The notes under the pieces: generated by a model
Database searches by the model: none
What the model saw: the letters and a program-made list of their open reading frames with translations, nothing else
What the model was told of the DNA's origin: nothing
NCBI RefSeq assembly: GCF_041146795.1
Contig: NC_135187.1
Location: 25,529,056-25,593,055 of the forward strand
DNA length: 64,000 bases
Origin: Maylandia zebra
Taxonomy: Eukaryota > Chordata > Actinopteri > Cichliformes > Cichlidae
Direction of reading: 5' to 3'
Position numbers and translations under genes: made by a program
Shown: positions 29,400 through 41,900 of the stretch, piece after piece
Layout: each line of letters begins with the position of its first letter
Numbering within the stretch: position 1 is the first letter of the stretch

Positions 29400-30134
29400 C
29401 GTGGAGCCCCAGATCGAGGGAGATTATCAGTGGTCTTGTATGTCTTCCATTTTCTGATGATTGCTCCCACAGTTGATTTTTTCACACCAAGCTGCTTGCC
29501 TATTGTAGATTCACTCTTCCCAGTCTGGTGCAGGTCTACAATACTTTTCCTGGTGTCCTTCGAAAGCTCTTTGGTCTTGGCCATGGCGGAGTTTGGAGTC
29601 TGAATGTTTGAGGCTGTGGACAGGTGTCTTTTATACAGATGATGAGTTCAAACAGGTGCCATTCATACAGGTAACGAGTGAGGGACAGAAAAGCTTCTTA
29701 CAGAAGACGTTACAGGTCTGTGAGAGCCAGAGATTTTCCTTGTTTGAGGTGACCAAATACTTATTTTCCACCCTGATTTACGAATAAATTCTTTACAAAT
29801 CCTACCATGTGGATTCATGGATTTTTTTTTCACATTCTGTCTCTCACAGTTGAAGTGTACCTCTGGTGCAAATTACTGACCTCTGTCATCATTTTAAGTG
29901 GGGGAACTTGCACAATCGGTGGCTGACTAAATACTTTTTTGCCCCACTGTATAAAACTATGAATTGTGATTTTAAATGGTTTAAAAGCATGTAGAATAGC
30001 ATATGTAGGCAAGTATATTTCTCCTTTTTTTATCAAGAAGCAAAGACAAAAAGGAAAAAAATAAGAAACAGGGCAGAGTTCAGTGGTTGAATCATCCGTC
30101 CCCACCAATGCCAAAACCAAATCTACGCCCTTGG

Positions 30135-31878
30135 CTAATACTGTAAAAAGCAACCATTAGTTTTCTTTGTAATATCGGAACATTTGTTTTGATAAATACA
30201 TAGGTCAGTATCAGGGTTCATATGAGCTATTTTAGCAGTAATGTTACACCTCCACTATGATAGTATTTAGCTGTTAATCATGTTAGCAAAGAAGCCAGGG
30301 TTTGTAATTCATTCTTAATTTAGCCACGCTGCATGAATTTGGATGATAACATTTTTGAAAATGGCAGTTTACTTTATCGGGCAATTATAAAATCACATTT
30401 CTTAGGCTGGCTTTTAAGGAAGGAGGAAAGGTATGTATCAGGTGGCTGAGAAGAAAGATGGAGGTGGAAAGGATGTGCAAGCTATGGGACAAAGTTGCTG
30501 AGACTAGGTTAAAAAGAGGTGATGATCATGCTGTTCTTGCAACAGCATGAGAACTGACAGAGGTGAGACAGCAGAAAAGTTTTTATTTATTTTTTATAAT
30601 AAGTTAAGGAATTAAGTGAAGAACAGTGATTAATTAAATTGTTTCTTGCATTTTTGATTTAAAAATGAAGCCAACAAGGAAGCGGCAAAAAAAAGAGAAC
30701 TGCTGTTCCTCTTTAAGCCACTTGAGGCTGTCTCAGAAAGAGACAGTGAAGTGAGGGGAGTGGTTGCTTTGACTGACAGGTGTGTTGACACAGGTATGTG
30801 TGTGAGCACTCGCTCTCCTCTCTCACTCTGCATCGCCTGCATCAGTCTTCTCTGTGGCCCTGTTCTTTTCCTCCTGCCTGGAAGCTCCACCTTCAGCATC
30901 CTTTATACCACCGCCTCTGTACACACATCCTAGCAGGTCTAACTACTATCTTGTAAACATTCCCTTTCACTCTTGCTGCTATCCTTCTGACACACCCACT
31001 CCACCCTCCCTTCTCTTCTTCACCTGTAGGACACTGTCCTTCGCTTTTGGATATCCTGATAGTCTTCTGTGTAAGTTGTTATACAAAGGTTTCAAATCTA
31101 TTTCTTTGGAATGAACATAAAATGAGGAAATGCAAAAGAAAATTGTATAATTAAACATATGAATTATGCCAGAATATGTTTAACAGTTTATTTAAACCCA
31201 TCTCATGTTTGTGCTTCCATAGTAAGTCATCTGTTGAGGGATTCTGGGCAAATAACTGTTGTAACCTACACAGATCTCATAGATTGCAATTATGAGCCCA
31301 GATATTCACAAACCAGTCAGTACCCCTGGGCTGAAATGTGCTATGTTAATAATACTGTGACATATGAAAGTACAACACACTTAAAAAAAACGGTTCTAAA
31401 ATACCAGGAACAACAAAATGAGTTGGTGATGCAACTGTATGCAGTAAACTTGGGGTTTTCGGGCTCTTCCAGGACGTCGGTAACTGTTTCCATCTGGTTA
31501 TCCAGACTTGCATCTTCAGTATTCAGTTCCTTTTGAAGACACAATTTCTGAAACTCGTTTTACATCCTGTTGCTTCTTTGGATTTTTTCCAACTCTCATA
31601 GATGAAAGCACCTGCCACGTAAAATCTGTTATTATGCCAGCAGCAGACTTCTCATCCTGACTCACACTGATCTGAATGAAACACAGTCATGATCGCATAA
31701 TTAATGAAGAATAATCTGTGTGAGGGCTTAACACAGGACATTACGCTCAAATATTTTATTCTGTCTGTGACGTCTTTTAGTCTCCCTGGCAGAATAAAAT
31801 ATAATATCAGTCATCAGATCAACAATACCATAAAATAACCAGTTTTAATGTCTTAGGGGTCGGGGTCAGAATTTAGAG
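30135..31878. other. Intergenic DNA before inip
   Basis: No gene or clear repeat boundary is visible. TTTTATT at about 31754 supplies an AATAAA on the - strand that could serve inip, about 120 bases past its stop. Confidence 0.4.
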
Positions 31879-32190
31879 TCAGAAGTCGGGCTCCAGCCGG
31901 GGGAGCACCGGGAGGATGAGGTTCCCAAACGAGGAGTCCTGGGTGATGAAGAACCCGGAGGAGTGGACGTGAGCGTGCTGCAGGGCGGCCTTCTGTTGGG
32001 CTGCGATGTGCTGCTGCTCGGCGCTGTCCCTCACCTCCTTCAGGCTGGGTCTGGACGACAGCGGGATGTTGGCTCCGGGGCTGTTCATGGACTGGCTCTG
32101 CAGCAGCCGCCTCTTCTCCTTGTCCAGCTCCGCCAGGATGGCCACACGGGTCTTGTTCTGAAAGCCCTGTCCCGGCGGGTTAGCAGCCAT
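31879..32190 (-). CDS. inip: SOSS complex subunit C (INIP/hSSBIP1), intronless copy
   Basis: One uninterrupted exon encodes 103 aa starting MAANPPGQGFQNKTRVAILAE, very close to vertebrate INIP (104 aa). The conserved core AEQQHIAAQQKAALQHAH and the C-terminal FITQDSSFGNLILPVLPRL are present. INIP is the small subunit of the SOSS complex (with an SSB/NABP protein and INTS3), which binds single-stranded DNA and promotes homologous recombination signalling in the nucleus. The mammalian gene is split by introns, so a single-exon copy points to retroposition, yet the frame and conserved motifs are intact. The ATG at 32190 fits the family start; an upstream in-frame extension is not conserved. Whether the fish also has an intron-bearing copy cannot be seen here. 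Confidence 0.9.
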   Translation of the reverse strand: MAANPPGQGFQNKTRVAILAELDKEKRRLLQSQSMNSPGANIPLSSRPSLKEVRDSAEQQHIAAQQKAALQHAHVHSSGFFITQDSSFGNLILPVLPRLEPDF

Positions 32191-32371
32191 GTTAGCTAAG
32201 CAGTTAGCAAACACCGGTTTCACGAGTCCACGAAGCACATAAAGCCGACTGCCGGGATTGCTTCTTTAGGGTATGTGGGTATATAGAATATCTTCGCTAT
32301 GGAGAAACACAAAGCACGCACTGTCAGAGATAAGACATAAAATACCGCCTTTAGGCAAAGGAACTGGACAA

Positions 32372-32378
32372 CTTCCGG
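32372..32378 (-). promoter_or_regulatory. Candidate ETS site upstream of inip
   Basis: CCGGAAG on the - strand lies about 185 bases upstream of the inip ATG. ETS sites are common in TATA-less housekeeping promoters. This is a single short motif, so it is suggestive only. Confidence 0.3.
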
Positions 32379-32379
32379 C

Positions 32380-33834
32380 TAATAGTTCTCCTTTCAAAAT
32401 AAAAGTTCACGGAAACGACATCAGTTTTTTTTATCGTTTTATCTTACGGCAACACGCAGATGACAACGGTTAAATGTTTATTTATGTAATGATGGGTTTT
32501 TTTTAAGTATAACTTCTACCAGGAAGAAAATATTCATCCAAATGTCGCCGTTTATGTGTGCGAAATAAAACCAACATTCACCAAACAGTTATTGCAATTT
32601 CGTGACTGAACACTAGATGGGATCAGTTCATTATGAATCATAAACCATGTGAATGTGAAAACTGGGTTTCACTAGAGCCACAATACGACGAGGACTCTCG
32701 TCATAGTTGGAGTGCAAAGAGTGGCCAAATTATATCACTAAATACACCATTAAGCAATTAAATGGATGAGTACGTAATTAAAATGGAAATAAATAAATAG
32801 TGTATTAAATACATATGTCAATTAATCTTTTTTGAAAACATATTTTATTATTTCACCATTTAATTGATTATTTCATGGTTCCTTGGCAATCTGCAATCTG
32901 CCAGCCTTACCCATTAGAGCCAGGGCACAGGGATGACGCTGATCTGGTCAAATATGTCAGCAGGTGTTTCTCAATACTAAGTACACACAGTTTGTACTTG
33001 TATACTTGCACACTCGCTTCCCCGTTTGAGGACGGGAAGACACGTCTTGGAGGCAAACAACACAGCTGATGACATAAGCTGGGCCTCATTGTGTACTTTA
33101 CTCCCCCTTTCCCCTTATAAATATTTACAATAAAAATAGCAAATAACAGCCTAATTATGTTATATTTTAAAAATATGCATAATCATAGTACGATTCTCAC
33201 CTAAAGCCTCATTGATGTCAAATTACTTTGAAAGGTCATAAATTGATTTGAAAGAAGTTAGTAACGAATTATGTATCATTATATGAAATTAAACATTACT
33301 GATTAATCAAGACGACACGGTTCAGCAGATCTCTCTTAAAACGCTTAAAATACAGTTGAACTAATATCAAAACAGATCATCACTCTTCAGCACCTAAACT
33401 GCAAACAGCTGCCTCGGGCTTCTCTAATCCCATCCACCCAGCTCTGGTTATGTTTAGGCTTCGCACTGTGAAACACCGTAAACCTAAAGTTCATTCATTC
33501 GCCTGCTGACACACTAACACTTTTCATGGAGTTCATGGTGGGTTTTTTTCCCTTTTTGGTTAATAAATTAGTATAATTTTGACTGATGCTGCGCCTCTTC
33601 TGTTACCTGTTATTACTCATGACTTTTCTTCTCCAGTGGGTTCCACTATATATAATATGGGACTAATTTCTTGTGCAGAGTTGGTAAATGACTCCTTGAC
33701 ATATTTGACCTGCTGCTGAGCTGTGTAACCACTAGATGGTACTGCTGCATCGTGTCAATACAGCTGGGGTGACTTTGTTTGGACAGAACTAGGTATAATA
33801 CTGAATTTTTGTATGAAGGTATTGCTATCAATTC
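32380..33834. other. Intergenic DNA between inip and the Tc1 relic
   Basis: Mostly AT-rich with no supported gene. 32960-33090 (CTCAATACTAAGTACACACA, then a stretch to CAGCTGATGACATAAG) looks like a repeat fragment, but I cannot assign it to a family. Confidence 0.4.
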
Positions 33835-34030
33835 CACTGTCTGGTCCTCATGTTTCCCAGACCTGAATCCTTGTGAGAACCTCTGTCACATCTTCTGTGT
33901 CTAGTCCCCACACTCTCCTAGAGCTCCCTGATGCTATAATCCATGTCTGGGAGGATATCCCCTAAAACACCATCCACCGTCTCATCAGTAGCATGCCGAG
34001 GTATTAGTGAGAGTGCATCAGGTCATTATT
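33835..34030 (+). mobile_element. Fragment of a second, older Tc1-like transposase
   Basis: Sequence from TGGTCCTCATGTTTCCCAGA (equivalent to W-P-x-x-SPDLNPCEN) through GTCTGGGAGGATATCCCC to CGTCTCATCAGTAGCATGCC matches the last third of a Tc1 transposase (WEDIPQ-x-x-I-x-x-LI-x-SMP). Stops and frameshifts are frequent and no ITRs are visible. Confidence 0.6.
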
Positions 34031-35972
34031 ATTACCAGAGGCCCAAACCAGTGTTTGTGCTGGCTATAAACTTGCTTCAGCTCTACAAATCCTGGACCAG
34101 AAAGACCAAAATCCCCTCTGATCATAGCGGGAGACAACTGATCAGCAATGCATCTTGGAATCTCATCCATCCACATGGGATGTGTGGATGGAGAAGAAGT
34201 TCCTTATTTTTAATCCACACAAGGAGGAAGTAAAGACTACTGCCAATTTCTTTTTCCCCACAGTGCACAATGGACATTTATCAGTTAGTGTTTATTAACA
34301 TATTTTTCCTCCATCACAGTATTTTTTTTCTTAAATAGCTACACCACAGTGTAGATGGGTTCATCCCACTTGCAGACACAAATATATATACACAAGTATA
34401 TACATATGCACAGGAGGCGCCTGTGTGCCTTTGTCGGGATTAAAGCTTCACACATTTGGCTACAGCCTCACTCAAGAGTCAATAATAAAAAAAATTAAAA
34501 AAAACCAAAAAAAAAAAAAAAAACTACACAACAAATTAAAACAAGACAGCATTTACAGGATGTAGACTAAACCTGTAGTAATTGTAAGGATGTACGTTCT
34601 CTGTCCTCTTCAGCAGAGGGTAAAGAAAACGAGCATGAATGAAATAAACATTGGCAACTCAGTTGTCCGAATCAAATGCCAAAGATGTAACATTATGTAT
34701 AACATATGACACTCAATGTACACATTTCCATATCGACAGACATGAAACATAATCCTCGTGATGACAGATTGACATGTGCTTCTCCAATAAAAACATATAT
34801 ACAGATAAACATAAACACCCATCGATAAGAGCTCCGCTTTCTATCTTCATCTTTTTTCCCCCCCCCCTTCTTCTTTCTCCAAAATGATGCGCTTCCCTTT
34901 TATAAAATGCATATGAAGCAAAGACCGCAAAAGAGGTTAAACCTGAATGCCCAGTTGGCAACAGCTTTACAGGCCTTAAATAGAGTTAAATAATCCAAGA
35001 AGCATGGCTTTCTAGAAAACATGAATTTGAAAAGGAAAAATGAAAACTAATAAATATTTAAATAATGATATCACTAAATTACAGGTGCCTGTAGTAACTT
35101 AAATTTAAAGCATTGAGAGAGAAAAGGTTTTTCCTGCCATCAGCAGCTGTCCTTATAAATAATGGAAATAATGTAGCTGCTGAATATACAGACATCAGTT
35201 ATGTTTTTGAAAAATAACTGCTTTCACTCCTGTAGTGGTTTCAGTGTGACGGTGGAGTACTATTAGAAGCCCTTTAGAGCGCAGGTGTTCCTGTTTGGCC
35301 ACAAGTTCAAACATCACCATTATTTATAACCTCTTATAAGAAAAGCCAGTGGGATGGGAATAAGATGAAACAGGCTGGCTGATTGGATTGTGTAAACTAT
35401 GAAGTGAAAATGTAAAAATACAATTTCTATTTTAAAAAAAAACAAAACAAAAAAAACCCCCGACGTTTGCATCAGCTTTTTAAAACCCCGTAAACGGGGG
35501 AACAAATTAAGGTTGTACCGCTGTTCAAGTTCCTCGTGTCGAACGCTCACATCTCAGAGCCTCCTGAGGTCGCTCACGTTCGACGTGCGTACATAGCACC
35601 ATTAATACTAATGAAAACATGCTCTTAATGCTTTTCATAGTTCTTGTGTGATTTTTGACTCAGAGAAAGACCAACTAAACAAAGAAAATGAAAAGGATCT
35701 TTTCACAGTACATCTAAAAAATAAGGCTTTTTTTCCCCACGAAAAACAGAAACAGAGAAGTGTGCCAGGAAAATATCACAGATTCACAGATGGGAGGGTT
35801 GTCTTTAGAAAAGGCCTCAGGGTGGCTGAAACAATGACACTTGAGTGAATCAAGTACTTCTGGAACAGCAGCATTAGTGGACAAGGCAGTGATCCGACAG
35901 TCGCGGGTCTGTTGGTGCCGTCCGGTGCAAAAGTGCCATTCGTTCACCCCACTGGTCTGTCTGGAAAATGAG
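34031..35972 (-). other. mfsd2a 3' UTR and downstream DNA
   Basis: This follows the mfsd2a stop on the - strand. The clearest AATAAA on that strand is TTTATT at 34291-34296, which would imply a 3' UTR of about 1.7 kb; shorter forms using weaker signals are possible. A long A-rich run occurs at 34490-34525. Confidence 0.35.
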
Positions 35973-38900
35973 CTAGACCACGTTGGCTAGTTCTGCTGAG
36001 TCCGTTTCAGAGTCCGCCTCATTCTCCCTGTGAGACGAGAGACTTCGGTTGGAGGGTTGCCTCACACAGATGCAACACACACACAGAAGATGGTGAAGCG
36101 TTTGGGTCTGTGCACTTACCTCAGGTCCTGTAGGAGTTTGCGGTTAGCTTGCCTCTTCTCCTCATTGATCGGGTAAGAGTAAATTATGGACAGGCCAATC
36201 GCCATCAGAGCTATGGGTGCCGCCGAAACCAGTAATTTCAACGTCAAGTCCACTTCCTTAGGTTGAGAGCAGCCTCGGCTGATGTAACCCGCAAAGCTAA
36301 AAAGAAGAGAAATAAAATTATTAGCTTTTAGCGCAGCAGAGATATTACTCATCAAATGAAAAACACTGCTGTGGTTGCTCATGTGATATGTACCCACATG
36401 CACTCTATAGCCTCACTGTAATCTAATGGAACGGAAAGGAACTCCTTGCTTTGATGTGGGATTTTAGGTGCTGAGAAATTCAACTAAACAAATCGCTGCA
36501 AATGCTTAAACTTGGTGCCAGTGCTTACTCTAAACTAAGAGTAGAGATGCCGAGAGAGACTCCAGAAGCAAACTTGGTGAAGAAGACATAGAAGGAATAG
36601 AAGAGCGCTTCGTGGCCGGTGAAGTCAGGATTTTGCACTTGGAAGTCGTCGACGACATCGGGCAGCATAGACCTGAACAAACAAAACGTGAGGCTTGGTC
36701 ATTTATGTGCATTCCTGATAAGAAAAAACGTTTTTAATCTATAAAGTCATCAAATACGAGCCAGCGGAGAGGCATACCAAGGTAGCAGGAAGGCGACAGC
36801 CACTCCAACGCCAGCAGCAAAGGAGCAGATGTAGGTGACAGCCAGGTTACTCTTCAGGGACACCACCAGGATCATGAAAGGAATCACAACCTGGAAATGA
36901 CAGCAGTGAGAGATTTAAATCCCAAAACAGGTCTCTTAATGATACTGCATCAGTTTTCCTATGAAAGAAAAATTCCCCTAAGTTTTATGGTTTGTTTATA
37001 CTTTTAACAAGATTTCAGGGACTTACCAGTGTGCCAACGTAAACCGCTGTCTTCTTTCCAAAACGAGTCAGAAACCACTGCCAGAAGGGAATGGCCAGAG
37101 TAGCGGAGAGCTGAAAGAGGGGGGAAACAAAAAGCAAGTGTGGTTAACCAACTGTTTTACCAAAACTCAGAGAAGTTCCTGTAAGTTTCTCCAACGCCCC
37201 TCCGTATTCCAGGTCAATATCGGGAAAAACAACAACAACAAAAACCCTACTTTATCTGTGTTATATAAAAGAAGAGAAGCATGTTAGACATCTGATGCAG
37301 TCACAAAGCACTTCAGATATCATCTGACCTAAAGAGGACATGAAGAGGCGGGACAGCCCCCAGATCGTCGTGGGCTTTGACCTGCGCGTGTTTGACCAAG
37401 GCGGCGAGAACACCCGGCCATTGTGCACAGTGTTCTCGGTATTTCCCCACCTCTCCTTCTGAATGCCTTCGATAGGAAGTACATGAAGGACTCTTCATGT
37501 CCTTCATGTACTTCCCGTCACCTCAGTCTCTCTGTGCAGTCATCTGTAGCTTTCAGACTCATTTCATGTAGTTTCACTTTAGTATACGAGCACACACTCT
37601 GTTTTAAAATGTATGCACTTGAAATTAGTCTTGCTGTTCTGCAAACACTTCTCTCAAACCTTTGCCCCCATGAGCCTCGCTGTTTTTTTCCTTAGAAATC
37701 AAATATCAACATCACGCATCAGCTTTCATCTTCTAAACCAACTTTTAAGAGAGTTTCACACAAACTGCCTTCACTGAAACTGAGCAGCACAACATTCTCA
37801 TACAAACATCCTTAAGAACGACTGCACGTGCTGTGCATCCAAGCTGGATCTAACATGAACAGGCGCCACACAGGAGGCTTTTTCTGCCTTCCTCCTCTTC
37901 CCTCAGTTATTCATTACTTTTGACCTTTGCTGCTTTTGCTCCTTCGACTGACAGCCAGTGTGAGGTACGTGTGCTTTTATAACGTGTGCCAATTTGATTT
38001 GGTTTATCTTATCGTTGCCATTATAAGATAATGAGATCACCTCACACATCATCAAGGATTACCATCTCTCAGTGCTGATTAAACAAAGTCATTTCAGTGA
38101 CTGCACGTACTGGTTAATGGTCACTACCTTGGCTACATAATCCTGTCCGTGAAGTAAAGGCTCAAAGCATCTAATCTCTTCACCCTTGCTAACCTGCACT
38201 TTCTCACCCCATACCGTTGCGTGAGCTCAGCACATCTGTGGATTAATTAGCTTTAATACTCGTCGGGAAGTTTGCGTGACTCTTTGATATGAAAGCTTTT
38301 TGTTCCCCTTATACCACAGGTTTATATAAAAGAGACATGAAAGCAGAGGTGACTGTGGCTTCTTTACGGTCTGTGGGAACGGGGTGGCATTCGGGCCGAG
38401 TAGTCACACATCACTGAAACAGCCATGCAGGAGCCTTCCTTTCTGACCGAGTACAGAGTGGATTTTGTAATTGAAGACCATTTACAAGAGAAGGCTTTTG
38501 TCTGCATGCTGACGTTAATGGCTCATTTTGTTCCGCACAAACGGGCTGCTCTGGGTTTCACCTGCCAGGGGTGGCTGGAGTCATTTCTATGGGAACAGTG
38601 CACCTAGCTGTCTGTGTCCATGTGTTTGTCACAATAAACCACCTCCCGGTCACCTCCTCTGTGTCTCTACTCACCATGATGACCAGCAGAATATTCTGGA
38701 AGTCGTTCCTGAAACCCAGTGTGGCGCTGCAGAACAGGGCAAAGTTTCCCTCCAGGAGCTGCAGGATGAGACAGAGAGGTCACTCAGTGTATTGCTTGAA
38801 CACACAAACACGCACACACATGCACATGGGGCCAAGAAAACTCTGGCTGGGAGCACAAACATGCGAGACACTAAACAGGCTGAAGTTAGTGACTGAAAAA

Positions 38901-41900
38901 CGCAAACATGGAAAGTTATCCTGTATACAAATTCATTTACAGTAAAATATACAGAGTGTGTGTGGCTCTTTCATGTACGCACCATGAAACCTAGTGAGGT
39001 AAAGAGGAAGGCCATGACCAGTTTGGCATATGGTCCATACCCCATCACCAGCTTAATCCCCTGAAAGAAGGACATGGGCTCAGACCTGGGACGAGAAGAC
39101 TCTGAAAAGAGAAAAGACACGAGGGAGTGAACCAAGATGCAGAATTCACTTTGAAACGTTCTGATGTCCCGTTTCTAGCTCAGTAGGTAGAGTGGTGGCC
39201 CCATGATCGGAAGGTCGGGGGTTCGATTCCCCTGAACAGCTACCCTGAGGTACCCCTGAGCAAGGTACCGTCCCTACACACTGCTCCCCGGGCGCCCAAT
39301 GGCTGCCCACTGCTTCACTGAGTGAATGGGTTAAATGCAGAGAGGGATTTTCCCCACGGGGACCAATAAAGTACACTTTCTTCTTCTTCTTCTGAGCTTT
39401 TTTACTTTAAATGACACTTTTCATGTGCAGCTGCCTTTAAGCCTCACCCTGAAATAGCCAGACATCTTATTACGAGGTCATAAGGCTTTCACTTTGAGCA
39501 AACTTTGTGTGCTTCCTCAGCCCATAATCATGGAGCTGTAATCACACGAAGGAAGCGTACATGTGCGGCCCATCGGGAATCTGACATCAGTGATTTTGGC
39601 TTTGGATAAAATCTTAGTCTGTTAAAGGATCCAACAACAGAAGGATGGTTGATTCTGATAAACGCTCACCTTTTTGTTCTCTCACACCGAAGAACAGCAC
39701 GACAGCACAGATGATGTAAATCAAGCAGATCACACCCGACGCGATCATGTAGGCTGTTCTCTGCACAGGAGGAAGAAATGCGCAATGAGTATTCAGAAGA
39801 TTTCACAAACCGCCGTCATCAGCTCGCATCTAATTAGACGAACTTGTTAATTAGCCAACTGATAAACGGTTACCGTGTGCTCCAGGGAGATGACAGGCTT
39901 AGACTCATTAAGTCCAGGGGACGCAGAGAAGTTGCTCGGCTCCGCCAGGATATCGGCGGGCCCCGGGATGCAGGGAGCGTTTGCCAAGCCGACGATCTGG
40001 CCCTGGATCGCCGTACCGAGCAGGGTGCCCAAAACCTCCACCGTCATCCCTGATGAGGAGACAAGGAGGCATCGTAAAGAGGCTCCAGGAGGTTTATCTA
40101 AGAGGACGGCGCTTTAACATGCCGATACTCACTGTAGGCAGTCGCAGAGTCTCTCTCTTTCTGCTCTGAGCTGATGAACATGGTGAGGGCCGAGTATGGC
40201 ACATGGAAGCACTGCGGGAAAATCACAAAGAGTATGAAGGTGAGAGAACAGCTTCAACAAATGATCGATACTTAGATACCACAAGCGCTGCACGAAGACA
40301 GGAAACTGTTTAAGTAATCCAAATATATCAGACTTATAAAGAAGTTGGGGTTAATCTTCCCATGAGGTGCTACATACTAATATTATATATACACGGAAGA
40401 AGGAAATACAGAGGGGAACATTCTTTCCCTCTGACATCACCAAAGACCACAGTTAGGCTGCAGGCCATACTCTGAGAACCCTACAATGAAAGGTTATAGT
40501 GAACATGTTTGTGCGTGCACATGTGGTACTCACAGTTTGGAGGCTCTGGAAGAGGCAGTAGAAGAAGAGGTACCAGATGACTTTGCCATTCTCAAAGGGA
40601 GGAACGTACCATATGAGGAAGTAGGAAATCACAGCCAGAGGGGTTGACAGTACGATCCTGCAGATGAGATAAAGCAGGAGGAAGGGGGAGGGAGGGAGGG
40701 GAGTGGAACAGGAAAACATGACAACAGCAACAGCGTCAGTCGGTGTAAAACGTGATCTATTCAAAGTGTGGAACATCTCATTTTGTAAACAGTTTCCAGG
40801 CCTAAAAAGTCTCTCATTGCGTAACTACTCATGGCTTTTCTATTCTGCTCGTGCCAACACTTCTTCAGTGATTCTGCACTTTAGTTAACTGTCTCCTGAT
40901 GAATATATTGTGTCTATGTACTTTACATGCAAGGAGGCTGAGCCTCAGATATGGCCTGATCTGAGGGTTACTAGAGGATGAATGACTTGGGGAATGCTGC
41001 TGAACGACATTAAAGGCACCTTTTGTTTTCATGAATTCACACAACATACAGGAACTTTAACTGAGCATAAAACCCCACAGAAGTGAAATTCTTTTGCACA
41101 CTTCCCACCCTCCAGTCACCTCCTTCCTATGGTCAGACAGCTACAGTCCAATGAGATGTGAGATTTTGCCCTGCAGTTACGCCTCTGTGGATGCGTCACA
41201 TTCCAAGAAATACACATGGAATATGACAGTTCGTGCCATCCTGCCAGGCCATTCACTGACAGGTCCTGTCTGAAAAGATCAGACAGCGAAATCATGCTCG
41301 AGTCAGAGTGGCCCAACAGCTAGAGCAGGCCTAACTTCTCTCCACAGTGCTCAGAAAGCTGAACAACTCGCTGCCAATCAATTCGAGCCCTTGCGAACAA
41401 TTATCAACATAATCACGCACCGCAGCGAGAGTTTGAAAGAGAGAGAAGGTCCGGCGGAGCAACGTGCTGTCTGCTCTCTCGCCCATGTGATGTGATTAAG
41501 TTGTTTGAACACAGTGTGGGAGTGTACAGAAAGGGTGGACAAGCTGGAACACATGATCCATCCACATGCAACAATGCGCTCAGGAATGCTTGCTCCTTTT
41601 TTTCCTCCTTTTTTAATACAGTAATCAACTCCAACCCATGAGATGAACACAAACGCAAGGAATGTCATCCACACAAGTCACCAGCAGAAACTGTGTTGCT
41701 TGGTTTGTTTGTTTTTTTTAAGGCACGTGTTCACTGTCTGCAAGCCTAAGATAAGCTTCGCACCATCCTTGCAGAACTCCGGAGGCACACTGGGCCATAC
41801 AAGCATTGACCTACATCACATTTAAACATCTTCTGAAACAGCCGTGCTGACAAGAGCGAGCGTTATCTACTTTGTCAGCGAATTAACTCAGCGAGTGGCA

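Larger units (their letters stand above)
26505..29584 (-). pseudogene. Tc1 transposase, open in each piece but broken by two insertions
   Basis: Read on the - strand, piece A (29584-29408) gives [20 protein letters not shown] and the paired-type helix-turn-helix ending at GAPR. Piece B (28029-27423) continues with the second DNA-binding half and the catalytic core: WSDETKVE holds the first Asp and QHDNDPKHT the second. Piece C (26743-26505) starts at [20 protein letters not shown], which holds the catalytic Glu of the DDE triad, and ends at KGYVTKY. No stop codon lies inside the pieces, so the gene was close to intact when the insertions broke it. Confidence 0.92.
26289..29949 (-). mobile_element. 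Tc1/mariner element (Passport-like ends), split by two insertions
   Basis: The ends are CAGTGGGGCAAAAAAGTATT at 26289 and the matching complement ending at 29949. The inverted repeats run about 190-200 bp (26289-26485 and 29760-29949), with TA on each side (26287-26288, 29950-29951). The terminal sequence resembles the Passport family of fish Tc1 elements; this is recall, not a search. A solo LTR (26744-27417) and a hAT-type element (28030-29399) interrupt it. Subtracting them leaves about 1.6 kb, the normal size of a Tc1 element. Confidence 0.93.
24358..30134. mobile_element. Decayed hAT-like element, outer shell of a four-part transposon nest
   Basis: Perfect 18-bp terminal inverted repeats CCAAGGGCGTAGATTTGG (24358-24375) and its complement (30117-30134) enclose everything between. 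Imperfect similarity continues inward (GTCCCCACCAAT at 24412-24423 and 30097-30108). Without the nested Tc1 element this shell is about 2.1 kb. It contains remnants of a hAT-type transposase gene at 24635-25882. I could not see an 8-bp target duplication at the outer borders, so the superfamily rests on the coding remnant. Confidence 0.7.

Noticed and set aside
37313..37507. A 64-codon - strand frame beside the 37475 hairpin that looked coding
   Set aside because: Lies in mfsd2a intron 9, is short, matches no family I recognise, and has no splice borders.
39171..39245. A tRNA-like segment with A and B boxes
   Set aside because: It continues into a SINE body with a (TTC)n tail and lacks a complete cloverleaf, so it is the head of a retroposon and not a tRNA gene.
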